Shown in pieces: positions 10,415-20,500 of a stretch of 54,384 bases of DNA. Source of the stretch: Marinomonas rhizomae (GTDB taxonomy: Bacteria > Pseudomonadota > Gammaproteobacteria > Pseudomonadales > Marinomonadaceae); the NCBI RefSeq assembly GCF_003315485.1, contig NZ_QNSE01000019.1:1-54384 (forward strand). The letters are read 5' to 3'. How positions within the stretch are numbered: the first letter of the stretch is position 1; every line of letters starts with the position of its first letter. The position numbers were made by a program, and so were the translations under genes. The notes below the pieces were generated by a model, which ran no database searches, was not told where the DNA came from, and saw only the letters and a list, made by a program, of their open reading frames with translations.

Positions 10415-10462
10415 GCAATCACGTCTAGGTAATTACAGCCTGATTCATCTTCATTATTGATA

Positions 10463-11191
10463 TTAGAGGGCAGGTTTATCTGGATGCGGAGCATAAGCAA
10501 AAACGTCAGAAAAGCAGTTTTCTTTGCTAAGGCCTTTTAGCTCCAATTGATCAAGTGTGCCATATACCATGCCAACTGAACCGCTGATAAAGGCAGCGCT
10601 TTTACTCAGATCTGGGTGATCTGCTAGCACCGCTTCGTATAACCATCCGCTTCGCCCATGCCACCCGTCGCCTTTTTCGTTCACTATAACGTCTAATGTA
10701 AAAGATGTGTATTTGTGAGCTTCTGCTAACCAGTCTTGAGCAAAGACATCTTCTGGTGTTCTTAATCCCCAGTAAAATGAAACATGGCCAGTAAAATTAT
10801 GTTCAACTAAATGGCTATACAGACTTTTTATTTGAGCAAACCCCGTTCCACCAGCAATCAATAAGATGTTTTCTGGATTTGAGTCTAGAACGCCATTTGC
10901 AATATGACAGTCGCCGCCAGGAGCTTTGATTGTAATACTATGGTTGGATTTAATGTGCTCAACCACTTTGCTCGCAAGAGATGTAGAATCTGAAACGAGC
11001 ACATACAACGTCAAATAAGGTAGTTCATGTGGTGCGCTTCCGATGGAGTAAGGAACCTGTTCTCCAGTTGGTAGTGCTACCATTAGATATTGACCTGCTT
11101 CAAATATTAGATCGTCTACCTTTAGGGTAATTTGATAGACATTTTCGTTGAGGAGCTCAACAGCATTTACCGTCGCGGTAATCTCTTTCAT
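10463..11191 (-). CDS. fre: NAD(P)H-flavin reductase, Fre/LuxG type
   Basis: Fre uses NAD(P)H to reduce free flavins in the cytosol; the reduced flavin feeds iron reduction and flavin-dependent enzymes. The 242-residue protein has the ferredoxin-reductase fold: an FAD domain with VPYSIGSAP (the RxYS-type motif, here PYS) and an NAD domain with LLIAGGTGFAQIKSL, then FYWGLRTPEDVF and a C-terminal FSDVFAY. GGAG lies just before the ATG. It is downstream of rho on the same strand but separated by the rho terminator. In Pseudomonas fre also lies near rho together with ubiD; no ubiD is present here. Confidence 0.9.
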   Translation of the reverse strand: MKEITATVNAVELLNENVYQITLKVDDLIFEAGQYLMVALPTGEQVPYSIGSAPHELPYLTLYVLVSDSTSLASKVVEHIKSNHSITIKAPGGDCHIANGVLDSNPENILLIAGGTGFAQIKSLYSHLVEHNFTGHVSFYWGLRTPEDVFAQDWLAEAHKYTSFTLDVIVNEKGDGWHGRSGWLYEAVLADHPDLSKSAAFISGSVGMVYGTLDQLELKGLSKENCFSDVFAYAPHPDKPAL

Positions 11192-11261
11192 TTAAACTAC
11201 TCCAATATATATCGCGCTCACTTTAGTGTAGTGGCGGTGGAATTAAGTTGCTCATTCAAGT

Positions 11262-11293
11262 AAAAAAAAGCCACTTCAGGAAGTGGCTTTTTT
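11262..11293. terminator. rho terminator
   Basis: The stem AAAAGCCACTTC / GAAGTGGCTTTT has a three-base loop and A/T runs on both sides. It lies about 30 bases after the rho stop. Confidence 0.9.
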
Positions 11294-11324
11294 ACCGCAG
11301 ACTTCTTGCTGCAGAAATATCTAC

Positions 11325-12590
11325 TTATTTATTTTTGCCTTTCATTGACTCAAAGAACTCATCATTGGTCTGAGTCACTTTTAGACGGTCAATCAAGAAT
11401 TCTGTCGCCGCTACGTCTTCCATAGGGTTCAATAGCTTGCGAAGAATCCACATGCGTTGTAGCTCATCTTCAGATGTAAGCAAGTCTTCACGACGAGTAC
11501 CTGAACGGCGAATGTTGATCGCAGGGAAGGTTCGTTTCTCTGCAATTTTACGGTCTAGATGTAATTCTGAGTTACCAGTACCTTTGAATTCTTCAAAGAT
11601 AACTTCATCCATTTTTGAGCCAGTATCAACAAGCGCTGTTGCAATAATAGTTAAGCTACCGCCTTCCTCGATATTACGTGCAGCACCAAAGAAGCGTTTT
11701 GGACGTTCTAGTGCGTTTGCATCCACACCACCAGTTAATACTTTGCCTGATGAAGGAATAACTGTGTTGTAGGCACGAGCTAAACGTGTGATGGAATCCA
11801 ATAGGATTACAACGTCACGTTTGTGTTCAACTAAGCGTTTTGCTTTTTCGATCACCATTTCTGCCACTTGCACGTGGCGAGCTGGTGGCTCATCAAACGT
11901 AGAGGCAACCACTTCTCCGCGAACGGTACGAGACATTTCGGTTACTTCTTCAGGGCGCTCGTCAATCAGCAACACGATTAAATGACATTCAGGGTTGTTA
12001 CGAGTGATGGCATTGGCAATGTTCTGCAACATGAAGGTTTTACCCGCTTTTGGCGGAGAAACGACCAATGCACGCTGACCTTTACCCATTGGGGCAACAA
12101 GATCAATAATGCGAGATGTAACGTCTTCGGTAGAGCCGTTGCCAGCTTCCATCAATAAACGTTCATCAGGAAATAAAGGCGTTAAGTTTTCAAAAAGAAT
12201 TTTATTACGAACACTTTCTGGCTTATCAAAGTTGATTTCGTTTACTTTTAGTAGAGCAAAGTAACGCTCGCCATCTTTAGGTGGACGAATTTTTCCGGCA
12301 ATAGTATCGCCAGTTCGTAGATTGAAGCGTCTGATTTGGCTTGGTGATACATAAATGTCGTCCGGGCCTGCTAAGTATGAGCAGTCAGGTGAACGAAGGA
12401 AGCCAAAGCCATCTTGAAGAATCTCTAAGATACCGTCGCCATAAATGTCTTCCCCACCTTTTGCATGACGCTTTAGGATTGAGAAAATAACATCTTGCTT
12501 GCGGGAACGAGCCATATTGTCTAGGCCCATTTCTGCTGCGATTTCTAAAAGTTCGTGTACTGATTTCTGTTTTAAGTCGGTAAGGTTCAT
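11325..12590 (-). CDS. rho: Transcription termination factor Rho
   Basis: Rho is the hexameric RNA-dependent ATPase that ends transcription at rut sites. At 421 residues it matches E. coli Rho (419). The order is N-terminal helical domain ([18 protein letters not shown]), the cold-shock-like RNA-binding fold with [14 protein letters not shown], and the RecA-type core with Walker A SPPKAGKT (178-185), Walker [17 protein letters not shown], the Q-loop [15 protein letters not shown] and the R-loop [17 protein letters not shown]. All motifs are intact. trxA, often just upstream of rho in gammaproteobacteria, is absent; instead there are about 530 non-coding bases before divergent ppx. Confidence 0.98.
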   Translation of the reverse strand: MNLTDLKQKSVHELLEIAAEMGLDNMARSRKQDVIFSILKRHAKGGEDIYGDGILEILQDGFGFLRSPDCSYLAGPDDIYVSPSQIRRFNLRTGDTIAGKIRPPKDGERYFALLKVNEINFDKPESVRNKILFENLTPLFPDERLLMEAGNGSTEDVTSRIIDLVAPMGKGQRALVVSPPKAGKTFMLQNIANAITRNNPECHLIVLLIDERPEEVTEMSRTVRGEVVASTFDEPPARHVQVAEMVIEKAKRLVEHKRDVVILLDSITRLARAYNTVIPSSGKVLTGGVDANALERPKRFFGAARNIEEGGSLTIIATALVDTGSKMDEVIFEEFKGTGNSELHLDRKIAEKRTFPAINIRRSGTRREDLLTSEDELQRMWILRKLLNPMEDVAATEFLIDRLKVTQTNDEFFESMKGKNK

Positions 12591-13119
12591 AAACGGGTTT
12601 TGTATTAGCTCATTTGAGGAAAATTGACGGAATTAGAGTTAATCAACTAGTAACAATAATTTGTGTCTGGAAGTATTTTACAATGTATCAGCTACTCGGC
12701 ATTAAAAACAAAGAACAAGACGGTTAGATGTTGTTCTAGTTTAGACAAGCCCGGATAGGGCAAAGCCAATACAGCGCGAAACAATTTGATTGGGATCTAA
12801 ATGTGATCTGATTGCTGATTTATCACTATCAAGACCATCCATACTATAGTTCGACTTAAAGGCGAGGTCTATAGTGAAACTCAGGAAAAAAACACTTTCT
12901 GGTAATTTTTTGATCAAACCCCCGATTTTCGCGGCTTTCGCTCTGTATTTTTTTGAAGTCCAGTCGTTAAAATGCCTTGATTTTCATTAAAACGCGTTAA
13001 TTTTTATAAAAAATTCATCAAATACTCCGTTGTTTTTGGTGTTTTGTTGCCAATGACATCGTCTAGTAACTGATATACTCTTGTCCTTATTAAGACTTCG
13101 GCATCATAAGGTTTTCTGA
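12591..13119. other. Divergent non-coding interval between rho and ppx
   Basis: About 530 bases of AT-rich sequence hold no credible frame. It must contain the rho leader (minus) and the ppx promoter (plus). A TATACT at 13074-13079 is a reasonable -10 for ppx, with no strong matching -35. No trxA remnant is visible. Confidence 0.5.
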
Positions 13120-14637
13120 ATGCAATCACTCTTTTTGCAACAATCTCATGACTTTCCATTTGAAAAAATTGCTGCTATTGACTTAGGGTCAAACAGCTTC
13201 CATATGGTGGTCGCTCAAGTTACGCATGGGCAGTTACGAATTACTGGGGAATTTGGGGAAAAGGTTCAGTTGGCTGCAGGTTTGGTTAATGGCCATTTGG
13301 ATGATGCTTCCCAGCAGCGAGGATTAGATTGCTTAGCGCAATTTGCTCAAGTGATTGAAGACATGCCGCAAGGTTCTGTTCGTGTGGTCGGTACCAATGC
13401 TTTGCGAGTGGCTAAAAATCGCTATGACTTTATTGGTAAGGCGATGGATATCATGAGCCATCCCGTCGAAATTATAGCGGGTCGAGAAGAAGCCCGTCTT
13501 ATTTATATGGGCGTAGCCAGAACCATGGACCATGGTGATGCTAAGCGTTTAGTTGTTGATATTGGTGGTGGCAGCACTGAATTTATTATTGGTAAACAGC
13601 TTGAGCCGATACTCACAGAAAGTCTTCACATGGGATGTGTAAGTTTTAAGCAACGCTTTTTTGATGATGGCGTGATTAATAAATCTAACTTTCAGAAAGC
13701 CGTCACGGCTGCACGTTTAGAACTCCTTAGTATTCAAGATGATTACCTTGATGAAACTTGGGATGTGGCGATTGGGTCGTCTGGTACTGTGAAAGCTGCT
13801 TTTAATATTGTTAAGGAAAACAATTGGAGCAAAAAAGGTATTACGCAAAAGACACTGAAACAAATTCAAAAGGCTTTATTTGCTGCAGGGCACGCTGATA
13901 ATATTGATTTGCCTGGTCTTAAGCCTGAACGAAAAAGTACCTTTGCCGCTGGTATTGCAATATTAACGGCAGTGTTTGAGTGTTTTGATATCAAACAAAT
14001 GGATTTCTCGAATGGTGCACTAAGAGAAGGTGTGCTGTACGACATTATGGGGCGTTATGCTGAAACGGATATTCGTGAGCGTACGGTTAACTATATGTTG
14101 AACCAGTATCACATCGATACAGAGCAGGCCAAACTTGTTACGCATACTGCTTTATCAGCATTAGCTCAAGTGAAAGACGGTTGGGACTTAAACAGCATTT
14201 CCAGTGAAGATTTATTACGTTGGGCAGGCCTTCTTCATGAAGTTGGTGCTGGGATTTCGCATAGCCGTTATCATAAACATGGGGCGTATATAATTCGTGA
14301 ATCGGATATGCCTGGCTTTTCTCAGCAAGAGCAGCAAGCTTTAGCAAACTTAATTCTTCGACATCGTCGTAAGTTTACTCAGTCTTTGGATTACCGTTTT
14401 ACAAAAAGTGACCAGCAAGACTTAGACCGTTTATCGATCTTATTGCGGCTGTCTATTTTACTGCATCACGATAGAAAAGAAGGCGACATGCCTATTTTTA
14501 CGTTAAAAGCAGATAACAAAAATCTCCATGCTGAGTTCTTACCTGGATGGTTAGATAGCAGGCCTCTAACCTTAGCCAACCTTCAGCGTGAAGCGGAGTC
14601 CCTTGTATCCGATGGATACACTCTTACTTTTAGTTGA
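13120..14637 (+). CDS. ppx: Exopolyphosphatase
   Basis: Ppx removes terminal phosphates from inorganic polyphosphate and belongs to the Ppx/GppA branch of the actin-like ATPase fold. The 505-residue protein shows AAIDLGSNSFHMVVAQ (phosphate 1), the VVGTNALRVAKN segment, VVDIGGGSTEFIIG (phosphate 2, Asp about 147), AIGSSGTVKAAFNI and GALREGVLYD. The C-terminal HD-like region includes LLHEVGAGISHSRYHKHGAYII. Length and order match the long-form Ppx of E. coli (513) rather than the short form. GppA is a close relative that sequence alone does not fully exclude, but presence near ppk favours Ppx. Confidence 0.92.
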   Translation: MQSLFLQQSHDFPFEKIAAIDLGSNSFHMVVAQVTHGQLRITGEFGEKVQLAAGLVNGHLDDASQQRGLDCLAQFAQVIEDMPQGSVRVVGTNALRVAKNRYDFIGKAMDIMSHPVEIIAGREEARLIYMGVARTMDHGDAKRLVVDIGGGSTEFIIGKQLEPILTESLHMGCVSFKQRFFDDGVINKSNFQKAVTAARLELLSIQDDYLDETWDVAIGSSGTVKAAFNIVKENNWSKKGITQKTLKQIQKALFAAGHADNIDLPGLKPERKSTFAAGIAILTAVFECFDIKQMDFSNGALREGVLYDIMGRYAETDIRERTVNYMLNQYHIDTEQAKLVTHTALSALAQVKDGWDLNSISSEDLLRWAGLLHEVGAGISHSRYHKHGAYIIRESDMPGFSQQEQQALANLILRHRRKFTQSLDYRFTKSDQQDLDRLSILLRLSILLHHDRKEGDMPIFTLKADNKNLHAEFLPGWLDSRPLTLANLQREAESLVSDGYTLTFS

Positions 14638-14673
14638 TTAAGATTCAAGTGGATAAAAAGTCGTTGCTTTGCT

Positions 14674-14976
14674 CTAAGTCAGTTTATCAATTGATCTATA
14701 TAAGGCGGCGACTTCTTCTCGTTGAAGTCCAGTTACTCGTGAGAGCCGTCCTATGCTGGACGAAATTTGTACAGATTCCTTTCCTTCCTCGCCCTTCTCT
14801 TTTGATTCTTTGGGTTCAAGTTGTGTGGTTAGCAGTTGTTTCGCTCGATCAGACAATTGAACGGAGTCGTGCTGTTGCCGTTGCGAGTCTTGGCGCGCAG
14901 AAGTATCCGCCGGCACCGTTAAGCTAGGCAGATACAAAGGATTGCTGGATAGCGATGAGATCGACAAAACAGCCAC
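14674..14976 (-). CDS. Hypothetical protein with conserved-looking ends
   Basis: The function is not recognised. The protein of about 100 residues has a short hydrophobic-leaning N terminus (MAVLSISSLSSNPLYLP), a charged low-complexity middle (KESKEKGEEGKES) and a C-terminal helical block with LSRVTGLQREEVAALYRSID. The segment SVQLSDRAKQLL resembles the helix-start pattern of small flagellar or anti-sigma proteins, but that is only a resemblance. The longest frame starts with TTG at 15018; the GTG at 14976 is used here because it gives the more plausible N terminus, but neither has a strong ribosome binding site. It converges on ppx with 36 bases between the stops. Confidence 0.6.
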   Translation of the reverse strand: MAVLSISSLSSNPLYLPSLTVPADTSARQDSQRQQHDSVQLSDRAKQLLTTQLEPKESKEKGEEGKESVQISSSIGRLSRVTGLQREEVAALYRSIDKLT

Positions 14977-15261
14977 CTTACAAAGTTGTTTAGGTACTTC
15001 ATATAATAGTACAAACAATAGACTAAGGTTGCTTTTTGTTTAATTATAAAAAATTATTATAATTATTTATTTTGTGCACGTATTCACCATATTAGTGTCA
15101 TTGTTATGTAAGGATGATATTGTTTGCGCTAATGTCTATTAGTAAGACAGCCAATTAAATAGTGCATTTAACAGATGAGCAGTCCGCTTTGTGTCATGTT
15201 GATTCATTAGTAATGTGAGTGATTATCTGTTGTAAGTTATTTGCTTCAAAAAGGATGCCGC

Positions 15262-17289
15262 ATGAGTCAAGAAAATCTCCCAATAGAACATCTCTATTTT
15301 ACTGAGACAAACCTAGAACAGATCTTAGAAAATTTGGACGTAGTTCGTAATCGAATTCATCCACAAGTGATAGACGAAGAAGGCGTAAATGAACAGTTTT
15401 TTCCCTCTGTTTGCCTAATTGGTTTGGGGCGCTGTGGTTCTAATATCGCCTTGGATGTTGCATCGTTAGTATATGATGCGAGAGCAAACTACATGCGCGA
15501 AGTTGAAAACCAAGAAATATTAAATAATGAGAGTGAGTTCAGGCCTATGCGCTGGATTCGCAAGCATTTGCCTCTTGAAAGTAAAGATGGTTTAAAGCCG
15601 GTTTTTTTGATTGAGCCTATTGTTTTATTGGGTGATTTGGATAAAGACATCGAAGGAAGAATACGTTTTTCTAATCAAGAAGGAAGAACCAAGTTTTTAG
15701 AAGAATACACCAAATTACAAATCATGGATTTATCTGAAGTTCATGCTGGTGGCGCAGGTAATGCTCCTATTCTAGGACAATATCTTGCGAAGATTATTTT
15801 AAATAAAGATGCAACGACATTCCGTAATGAAAACTGGAAACAGATGCACTCGTATTTAGTTGACTCCTGCGGTATTAAAGCCAACCAGTCACGTCTGTAC
15901 TTTTACATCTTTAGTGCTGGCGGTGGAACGGGGTCGGGGATGGCATCAGAATTTGGTTTGGCTCAACAGTTTTCTTATTTGAGCAAAACTTTCGACTATC
16001 GCTCAGATCAGAGTCAAATGGCGGATAAACGCCACAGTTTTGTGTTTGAGCCAATTTTCACTTCAGGCATTTGCATTCTACCTAATATTTCTGGAAAAAA
16101 TGTTGAGATTTCCGAGGCCTTGCATATTAACGCAGGCCGCCTGCTGACTAAGTATATTTCGGAAGAATGGAACTTTTCTTATAACGAAGAACGTGAAGAA
16201 GACGAAGTGCCAGCAGATGTGATGGAGCGCATTCGCCCATGGAACTCTATGATGCTGATATCTAATGATATTATGCGTTATGCAGAAGAAGAAAACGGTG
16301 GTGATTCTGATAATATCGATGTGAACACCATGGAAAAATACGCTAACCAGTATATTTCCCAACAAATTTTTAACATCTTGACGGCTCAAGCAGTAACAAC
16401 CGATTATGACGAAGATTACTTCCGTCGTGCAGGTATCGATATTGCTGAAACCATTCGCTTGGACGCCAATGATTTATTTATGAGTTTAGCAGGCCCTGTT
16501 GCAGTGGCTTACGCAGAAAGTGTGGTCAACGAAGGAACACGTCAAGACAGCGTTGATATTGATGACCTGTTCTGTCGCTCAATTGAGCTGCCACACTTCA
16601 ACAATGATACATCAGCAATTGAAGGCGTGAGCGTGTTGCCTGTCGAGTCGGATCGATATCGAGAAGCGATTAAGGACTATCGTAAAAGTGGTTACGATGC
16701 GACGGCCTTGAATCATTTGCATTTCTTTAAAAACTGCTCATCTATCGTTTCTATCATTTCGTTGCCTAGAGATTATAAGCTGTCTTTCACTGCACTGAAC
16801 CGCTTGAAAATGCATTTGAACCGCTTGTGCCCTAATACAACATTAAAGCGCTATGCGCTTGTTATTGGAGCATCGGCGAACTTATCATTAACGACGTTAA
16901 TCGCCAAAAGCCCATGTTTGAGTGATGACTTTTTGACTCTAATGGTCGCTTACATGAAACGCTGTTTTGCTCGTGATGATTACCGATACACGGATGAAAT
17001 TGATAAGGCGATCATTAAAATGATCCAAGATGATGATTTTGATGACGCTTTGGTTGATAAGTACTTTACGACTTATGAAAACCCCGCGAAAATCCTAGAC
17101 ACAAACTGGTATGCAATCAAGCCAATGTATGAGAAAAAGTACCGAGAGTTGATTGATAGCAATCAGCGTTTCGTTTCTATTAATGATATTCGTTTGGATA
17201 TAAACAACGTTAAAAATGCGATTAAGTATCTTCGTGAAATTTATCGACATCGCATCAGTAAAACCAATGTTCTTACACTGAATGGCTAA
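15262..17289 (+). CDS. Orphan FtsZ/tubulin-superfamily GTPase
   Basis: This 675-residue protein keeps the ordered nucleotide-binding loops of FtsZ and tubulin: T1 GLGRCGSN (54-61), T3-like GGAGNAP (163-169), the tubulin signature GGGTGSG as T4 (220-226), T6-like MLISNDIM (about 331-338, matching the IPND segment of FtsZ), a long helix (MEKYANQYISQQIFNIL) and a T7-like LDANDLFMS (400-408). The T7 asparagine of FtsZ appears to be arginine, while acidic residues remain. Much longer than FtsZ, it has a 50-residue N-terminal extension, an acidic insert between T4 and T6, and a C-terminal domain of about 270 residues unlike FtsZ. No signal peptide or membrane segment is seen. The ATG at 15262 has AAAGGA upstream. 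It stands alone between an AT-rich upstream region and its own terminator. It is not the division FtsZ; the function is unknown. Confidence 0.82.
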   Translation: MSQENLPIEHLYFTETNLEQILENLDVVRNRIHPQVIDEEGVNEQFFPSVCLIGLGRCGSNIALDVASLVYDARANYMREVENQEILNNESEFRPMRWIRKHLPLESKDGLKPVFLIEPIVLLGDLDKDIEGRIRFSNQEGRTKFLEEYTKLQIMDLSEVHAGGAGNAPILGQYLAKIILNKDATTFRNENWKQMHSYLVDSCGIKANQSRLYFYIFSAGGGTGSGMASEFGLAQQFSYLSKTFDYRSDQSQMADKRHSFVFEPIFTSGICILPNISGKNVEISEALHINAGRLLTKYISEEWNFSYNEEREEDEVPADVMERIRPWNSMMLISNDIMRYAEEENGGDSDNIDVNTMEKYANQYISQQIFNILTAQAVTTDYDEDYFRRAGIDIAETIRLDANDLFMSLAGPVAVAYAESVVNEGTRQDSVDIDDLFCRSIELPHFNNDTSAIEGVSVLPVESDRYREAIKDYRKSGYDATALNHLHFFKNCSSIVSIISLPRDYKLSFTALNRLKMHLNRLCPNTTLKRYALVIGASANLSLTTLIAKSPCLSDDFLTLMVAYMKRCFARDDYRYTDEIDKAIIKMIQDDDFDDALVDKYFTTYENPAKILDTNWYAIKPMYEKKYRELIDSNQRFVSINDIRLDINNVKNAIKYLREIYRHRISKTNVLTLNG

Positions 17290-17327
17290 TTTCATCTAGG
17301 CTAGTTTGCAACATGACGGTTGTTTGG

Positions 17328-17364
17328 AAAAGGCTGCTCAATTAGGTTTGAGTGGCCTTTTTTG
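17328..17364 (+). terminator. Terminator of the tubulin-like gene
   Basis: The stem AAAGGC-CTCAA / TTGAG-GCCTTT (two-base internal mismatch) is followed by six T, about 40 bases after the stop. Confidence 0.8.
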
Positions 17365-17392
17365 TTTGCCCTGTTTTTTAAAATTGGAGAAT

Positions 17393-17417
17393 TTCAATAG
17401 TTGGCTTAACTATTGAA
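17393..17417. promoter_or_regulatory. Perfect inverted repeat upstream of the Amt-GGDEF-EAL gene
   Basis: TTCAATAGTT and AACTATTGAA form 10-base perfect arms around a GGCTT spacer, about 120 bases before the next gene. The size and symmetry fit an operator for a dimeric regulator. No T run follows, so a terminator is unlikely. Confidence 0.45.
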
Positions 17418-17535
17418 TGATTAAGTTATCACTGCGGCTTGTGTTTGTGTTTTAGCTCTTTGGTGGTGCGTGTTGTTTGCCCTGTTTTATTTTTCATGAT
17501 CTTTTTTGGTGCGGTTCTAACTGTTTAGGATGTAT

Positions 17536-20500
17536 ATGGCAGAATACTATTGGTTGTTAGTGGCCTCTACGCTTGTATTTATGATGCAGGCCGGCTTTTT
17601 GTGTTTAGAGAGTGGTCGTATTCGTAGTAAAAACAGCATCAACGTCGCAGCAAAAAATATCTCCGATTTTATTATTTCAACGACGTTATTTTGGTTGTTT
17701 GGTTTTGGCATCATGTTTGGAGACTCTGTTGCTGGCTTATTTGGAGCGAGTGATTTCTTTTTTGATGATCAACACACAGCTTGGGAAGTAAGTTTTTTCC
17801 TTTTTCAAATGATGTTTTGTGGTACCGCGGCAACGCTCACTTCGGGAGCTGTTGCAGAGCGCATGACATTTATTGGTTATGTGGCGATCACAGTCATCCT
17901 GAGTGCGTTTATTTACCCCATTGTTGGGCATTGGGTTTGGTCAAGTATTTACCCTTCAGAAGGGCCTGATGGTTGGCTTGCAAAACTTGGTTTTATTGAT
18001 TTTGCGGGTTCCACAGTAGTGCATTCTGTGGGCGGTTGGGTTGCATTGGCTGCCATTATCATTATAGGACCTCGTCTTGGGCGTTTTGAAGAAGGTATAC
18101 GGCTACCACCCGGTAATAACCTTCCTTTATCTGCGTTAGGGACATTATTAATTTGGTTTGGTTGGATTGGTTTTAATGGTGGTAGCACATTAGCGCTAAC
18201 CGACGCCGTGCCAATGATCATACTGAATACCTTCATCTCTGCTGCTTGGGGGGCACTCATCGCCGCCGCTATTAATTATTTCCGTGATGGCTATATTGAA
18301 GTTGGTTTTGTTTTAAATGGCACTATTGCGGGTTTAGTTGGGATCACGGCCTCTTGTCATGTGGTGTCGCCAGGTGCCTCCGTTATTATTGGTGCGGTGT
18401 CTGGTGTGGTGGTTTACTTTGGGAGTTTATTGATGGAGCGTTGGCGCTTAGACGATGCTCTTGATGTTGTTCCTGCTCATTTGTTTGCGGGTATATGGGG
18501 CACTTTGAGTGTCGCTTTGTTTGGTCAAACAGACAAAATTAATAATGGATTAGGGTTTGTAGAACAGCTTGGAGTGCAAGCATTAGGTATTGTGGTTATT
18601 GGTTTCTATTGTTTTGTAGTGGGATATGTCGGTATGTGGTTGCTAAATCGCTTGATGCCATTACGAGCAAGTAAAGAGCAAGAGGAGCAGGGTCTCAATG
18701 TTGCAGAACATAGAGCGACGACTGAACTATTTGATTTGCTAACCTCTATGCAATATCAGCAAAACAATGCCGACTTTTCCAAGTCGGTACCTGAAGAACC
18801 CTTTACAGAAGTCGGACAGATTGCGCGAAAATACAATCAAGTTATTGATCGTGTGAGCACGGAAATTGCGCAACGAGATAACGCTCTAATGCGTTTTCAA
18901 GAAAGTGAAATGCGTAAGTCTGCGATATTGAACTCTTCAATGGATTGTATTGTAACCATTAACCGTTTTGGCTCTGTCATAGAATTTAATCCTGCAGCGG
19001 AGCGAACATTTGGTTGCTTAAAGAAACAAGTTGAAGGTAAAAGCTTTATTGGCCTTTTTATTCGTGAAGAAGACAGAAGGAAAATGTTCGAAAGTTTGAA
19101 CTCGGGGTTTTCAACATCAAATGGTTTGATACTGAATCGACGCAATCCTTTTCGTCTGCAACGCAGTCCTAATAATGATTTTCCGGCTGAAATAGCGATC
19201 ACTAAAGCAAATGCCGACTCTGTACAAGAAAGTGAGTACACACTACATATCAGAGATATGACGCGTCATGTGAAGTTGCAGGAGCGTTTAAAGTTTTTAG
19301 CCTACAGCGATCCACTCACTAGCTTGTATAATCGTACTTATTTAATGGATTCTTTGGTAAGCGCTTTGCTCTTTGCGACGAAGCAAAAAACGTCTGTTGG
19401 GTTACTGTTTTTGGATTTGGATAATTTTAAAATTATTAATGACACCTTAGGCCATAAAGCGGGTGATGAATTGCTTTGTGAAGTGGCAAGACGGTTAATC
19501 GGAGTGTCCGAGCAGTGTGATGTTATTGCTCGCTGGGGCGGTGATGAGTTTGTTTTCATGATGACAGAGAATGTCACTGAAAGTCGTTTAGCTCGGCGTG
19601 CTCAGCAAATTTTAGAGGCGATGCGAGCGCCAGTCCATCTTAATGAACAGTATTTCACCATACCAACCAGTATAGGGGTTGCTCATACCACTGAGAATGA
19701 GCAGAACTTGGATGCAGACAAGTTGATTCAGCAGGCTGATATTGCCATGTATTGGGCAAAAGAGAAGGGTCGTGATAATGCGCAATTTTTCACCTCAGAA
19801 ATGGCTAATATTGTTACGAAAAAATTCGGTTTTGAGAAAGAAATTAATGATGCCCTGGCATTAGCGCAATTCTCGTTAGTTTACCAACCAAAAGTTCTTA
19901 TGGAGAAAGCGAATATCCTTGGTTTGGAAGCGTTAATCCGTTGGAATCACCCGACCAAAGGGCGTATTTCTCCTGCTGACTTTATATCTATTGCAGAAGA
20001 ATCAAACTTAATTATTAAAATTGATGAATGGGTTATTGATCAGGCTTTGCAACAACAAAAAGCATGGCGTGATCAGGGATTGCGTATGGTGCCTATTGCG
20101 GTGAATCTTTCAGGACGGCATTTGGTATCGGATTCTTTGGTATCTTACATCTCGCAGAAGCTGGAGGTTTACAATGTGGAAGGGTATTTACTGGAGATTG
20201 AGATTACAGAAGGGGTTCTCTTGCAAGATATTCAACGCTGTATTGAAGTGATGGCCGAATTGAAGGCATTGGATATTAAGATATCTGTGGATGATTTTGG
20301 AACAGGTTATTCTTCATTAAGTTATTTGAAACGGCTTCCATTGGATGTCTTGAAGATTGACCAATCGTTTGTTGAAGAGTGTGATAGCCACATCGAAGAC
20401 ACCAAAATCTGTGAAACCATTATTCATTTGGCACGTAGCTTGGAGCTTAGAATTGTCGCGGAGGGCGTAGAAACCGCTCCGCAGGCGGATATGTTAAAGT

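Noticed and set aside
14634..14927. Plus-strand frame after ppx overlapping its stop
   Set aside because: It lies opposite the small minus-strand gene and has leucine/valine-rich shadow composition with no start signal.
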